Below are positions 62,531 to 64,000 of a DNA stretch of 64,000 bases, one piece after another. The first letter of the stretch is position 1. The number at the start of each line of letters is the position of its first letter. This DNA is from CAZGSN01 sp964371655. GTDB taxonomy: Bacteria; Desulfobacterota; Binatia; HRBIN30. The DNA lies in NCBI GenBank assembly GCA_964371655.1, contig CAYJOD010000008.1, positions 62,001 through 126,000 of the forward strand, read 5' to 3'. The notes under the pieces were generated by a model. It was not told the origin of the DNA. It ran no database searches and was given only the letters and a program-made list of their open reading frames with translations. The position numbers and the translations under genes are program-made.

Positions 62531-64000
62531 ATGATGGCTGACAAGACGTTCGACGCTGTGATCGTCGGCGGCGGCAACAAGGCGCTGCTGCTGGCGCTCT
62601 ATCTCATCAAGTATGGCGGCATGAGCGTCGGCATCTTCGAGCGCCGTCACGAAATTGGTGGCTGCCTGGCCACCGAAGAGCTTTCCGCCCCCGGCTTCCG
62701 CGGCAACACCCACGCCAACATCATCCTGCCGTGGTACTACGCGCCGATCTGGCGCGACTTCCCGGAGTTCTGGGACTACGGCGCGCAGTGGGATCAACAC
62801 ACCTGCAGCGACGGCTTCGTGTTCAAGGACAAGGAGAACTGCCTGGCGATCTACAGCGAGAAGCACGATCCAACCTGGGAGCGCACCGCTCAGGAGATCG
62901 GCCGCTTCTCCAAGAAGGATGCGGAGCTCTGGCTGAAGCTGGCCAAAGTTTCCCAGACCGACGAGTACATGCGCATGCTCATCGACAACCTCTTCCTGCC
63001 CATCGAGGATCGCATGGGCGACGGGCCCATGATGCGCCAGATGGAGTTCCTCCCGCGCATCGAGGAAGCCGGCGTCACCATGGACACCCTGACCCGCTGG
63101 ATGCAGGGGAACGGCCTGGACGCCTGCCGGGAGTGGATGGAAAGTCCTGAGCTGCAGTCTTGCATCCTGCGCTTCGCGATCTCTTCGGTCATCGATATCA
63201 ACGAACCGAATCTCGGCCACTACACGCTCGGCATGGCGCTGACCTTGCCGACGATCGGTTTCAACCGTGGCGGCACGCACCAGATTGCCCACGCCGCGCA
63301 TCAGCTCCTCGTACAGATGGGTTGCAGCTTCTTCACCAACGGGGAGGTGAAGAAGGCGATCATCGAGAACGGCCGCGCCACCGGCATCGAGCTCGCGGAT
63401 GGCAGCCAGGTCAAGGCGAACAAGATCGTGGTGAGCACTCTCAACCCGAATCAATTGATCTTCGACCTGATCGGCGGGGAGCACTGCGACGACGTGCTCA
63501 AAGCGCGCGTCAAGGCGCTGGAGGACACCTTCGGCTGCCTGATGTGGTACAGCTTCGCCGTCCACGAGGCGCCGAAATACAAGGCCGAGGCCTTCAACCC
63601 CGACATCCACGAGTGCCAGTGGCTCGGCATGCAACCCGATCCGGACCCGATGCACCAGTCGCGCGAGTGCGCGGCCCAGAAGCAGTTCAAGTTCCCGGCG
63701 ATGTCCGACTATGCACCGACGGTCGGCTGCCACAGCCTGGTCGACCCCAGCTTCGCCCCGCCGGGGAAGCACGTCGTGCAGAACGAGCAGCTCGGTCCCG
63801 CCGCGAGCAAGTACACCGAGAAGCAGTGGCTCGAGATCAAGAAGCGCTACGCCGATGAGCTGATCACGATCTGGCAGGACTATGCCCCGAACATGACGTG
63901 GGACAACGTCATCGGTGTCGATACCAACAGCGCGTTCGATCATCGCCGCATGCGCAACCTGGGCCCGAACGGGACGATGGCGGGTATCGACCGCTCTCGA
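62531..64000 (+). CDS. CrtI/phytoene-desaturase-like FAD oxidoreductase, 5' part
   Basis: At least 490 aa; runs off the window end. MMADKTFDAVIVGGGNKALLLALYLIKYGGMSVGIFERRHEIGGCLATEELSAPGFRGNTHAN; later GFNRGGTHQIAHAAHQLLVQMG and MTWDNVIGVDTNSAFDHRRM. Paralogous to 59552-61285 over its length. GAAGGAG precedes the ATG at 62531 (second ATG at 62534). The long open frame on the opposite strand here is an artefact of high GC. Confidence 0.88.
   Translation, partial: MMADKTFDAVIVGGGNKALLLALYLIKYGGMSVGIFERRHEIGGCLATEELSAPGFRGNTHANIILPWYYAPIWRDFPEFWDYGAQWDQHTCSDGFVFKDKENCLAIYSEKHDPTWERTAQEIGRFSKKDAELWLKLAKVSQTDEYMRMLIDNLFLPIEDRMGDGPMMRQMEFLPRIEEAGVTMDTLTRWMQGNGLDACREWMESPELQSCILRFAISSVIDINEPNLGHYTLGMALTLPTIGFNRGGTHQIAHAAHQLLVQMGCSFFTNGEVKKAIIENGRATGIELADGSQVKANKIVVSTLNPNQLIFDLIGGEHCDDVLKARVKALEDTFGCLMWYSFAVHEAPKYKAEAFNPDIHECQWLGMQPDPDPMHQSRECAAQKQFKFPAMSDYAPTVGCHSLVDPSFAPPGKHVVQNEQLGPAASKYTEKQWLEIKKRYADELITIWQDYAPNMTWDNVIGVDTNSAFDHRRMRNLGPNGTMAGIDRSR

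Noticed and set aside
62408..63943. Long minus-strand open frame (511 codons) opposite the last flavoprotein gene
   Set aside because: It is antisense to a clear FAD enzyme, has no family motif, and mirrors the GC-rich third-position bias; the same happens opposite 59552-61285 and 30976-33390.

Overview
The window is a high-GC bacterial chromosome fragment, probably a scaffold from a metagenome-assembled genome because it carries a 10-N gap at 41982-41991. The gene content combines actinobacterial-style steroid/CoA catabolism, F420-type luciferase-like oxidoreductases, DUF35-thiolase pairs, a CoxLMS-type molybdenum hydroxylase and an exported protein ending in a CPGDC-type EF-hand/dockerin-like module. 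With its dense intergenic palindromes, this looks most like an uncultured Candidatus Binatia/Binatota-like lineage. That placement is an inference; no rRNA or marker gene is present.

Layout. 0-0.9 kb: 3' end of a secreted repeat protein. 1.1-8.9 kb: minus-strand catabolic operon (ltp2-like aldolase, DUF35, fadA6-like thiolase, acyl-CoA dehydrogenase, two SDRs, SnoaL-like, LLM) with a palindromic operator upstream at 8938. 9.2-12.4 kb: accessory island with a 220-bp IR element with 5-bp target duplication, one plus-strand integron-type gene cassette with attC, and a RelE/ParE-type toxin-antitoxin pair. 12.4-18.4 kb: acyl-CoA dehydrogenase, thiolase, a ketosteroid-isomerase-like gene and two LLM enzymes. 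18.6-26.4 kb: a chromosomal integron in which intI reads in the same direction as its cassettes (reverse integron), with attI on the 3' side of intI, a serine protease as first cassette, a second cassette split by an int + IS91-like insertion, and at least five further cassettes encoding toxin-antitoxin and DUF2442/DUF4160 genes. 26.7-34.8 kb: enoyl-CoA hydratase, DUF35-thiolase pair, amidohydrolase and a three-subunit molybdenum hydroxylase. 35-36.6 kb: lipoprotein and a DUF4160/DUF2442 pair. 36.7-52.7 kb: long minus-strand block closely resembling the KstR2-regulated steroid C/D-ring cluster of actinobacteria (ltp3, DUF35, two acyl-CoA dehydrogenases, echA20, ipdC, ipdB, ipdA), extended by a BadI/MenB-like hydrolase, three family III CoA-transferases, an OYE-type Fe-S flavoenzyme and a Ddn-like F420 protein. 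52.9-56.8 kb: LLM, CoxG, MobA-like and XdhC, the probable maturation set for the molybdenum hydroxylase. 56.9-57.5 kb: DUF433/PIN-like toxin-antitoxin. 57.7-64 kb: three CrtI/phytoene-desaturase-like flavoproteins and two small genes, plus strand.

How it works together. FadA6-, EchA20-, IpdA-, IpdB- and IpdC-like proteins together point to breakdown of the last two steroid rings (HIP-CoA route). The Ltp/DUF35 pairs fit side-chain retro-aldol cleavage and the acyl-CoA dehydrogenases fit heteromeric steroid-type ACADs. Many intergenic gaps hold inverted-repeat elements, in one case nested one inside another.
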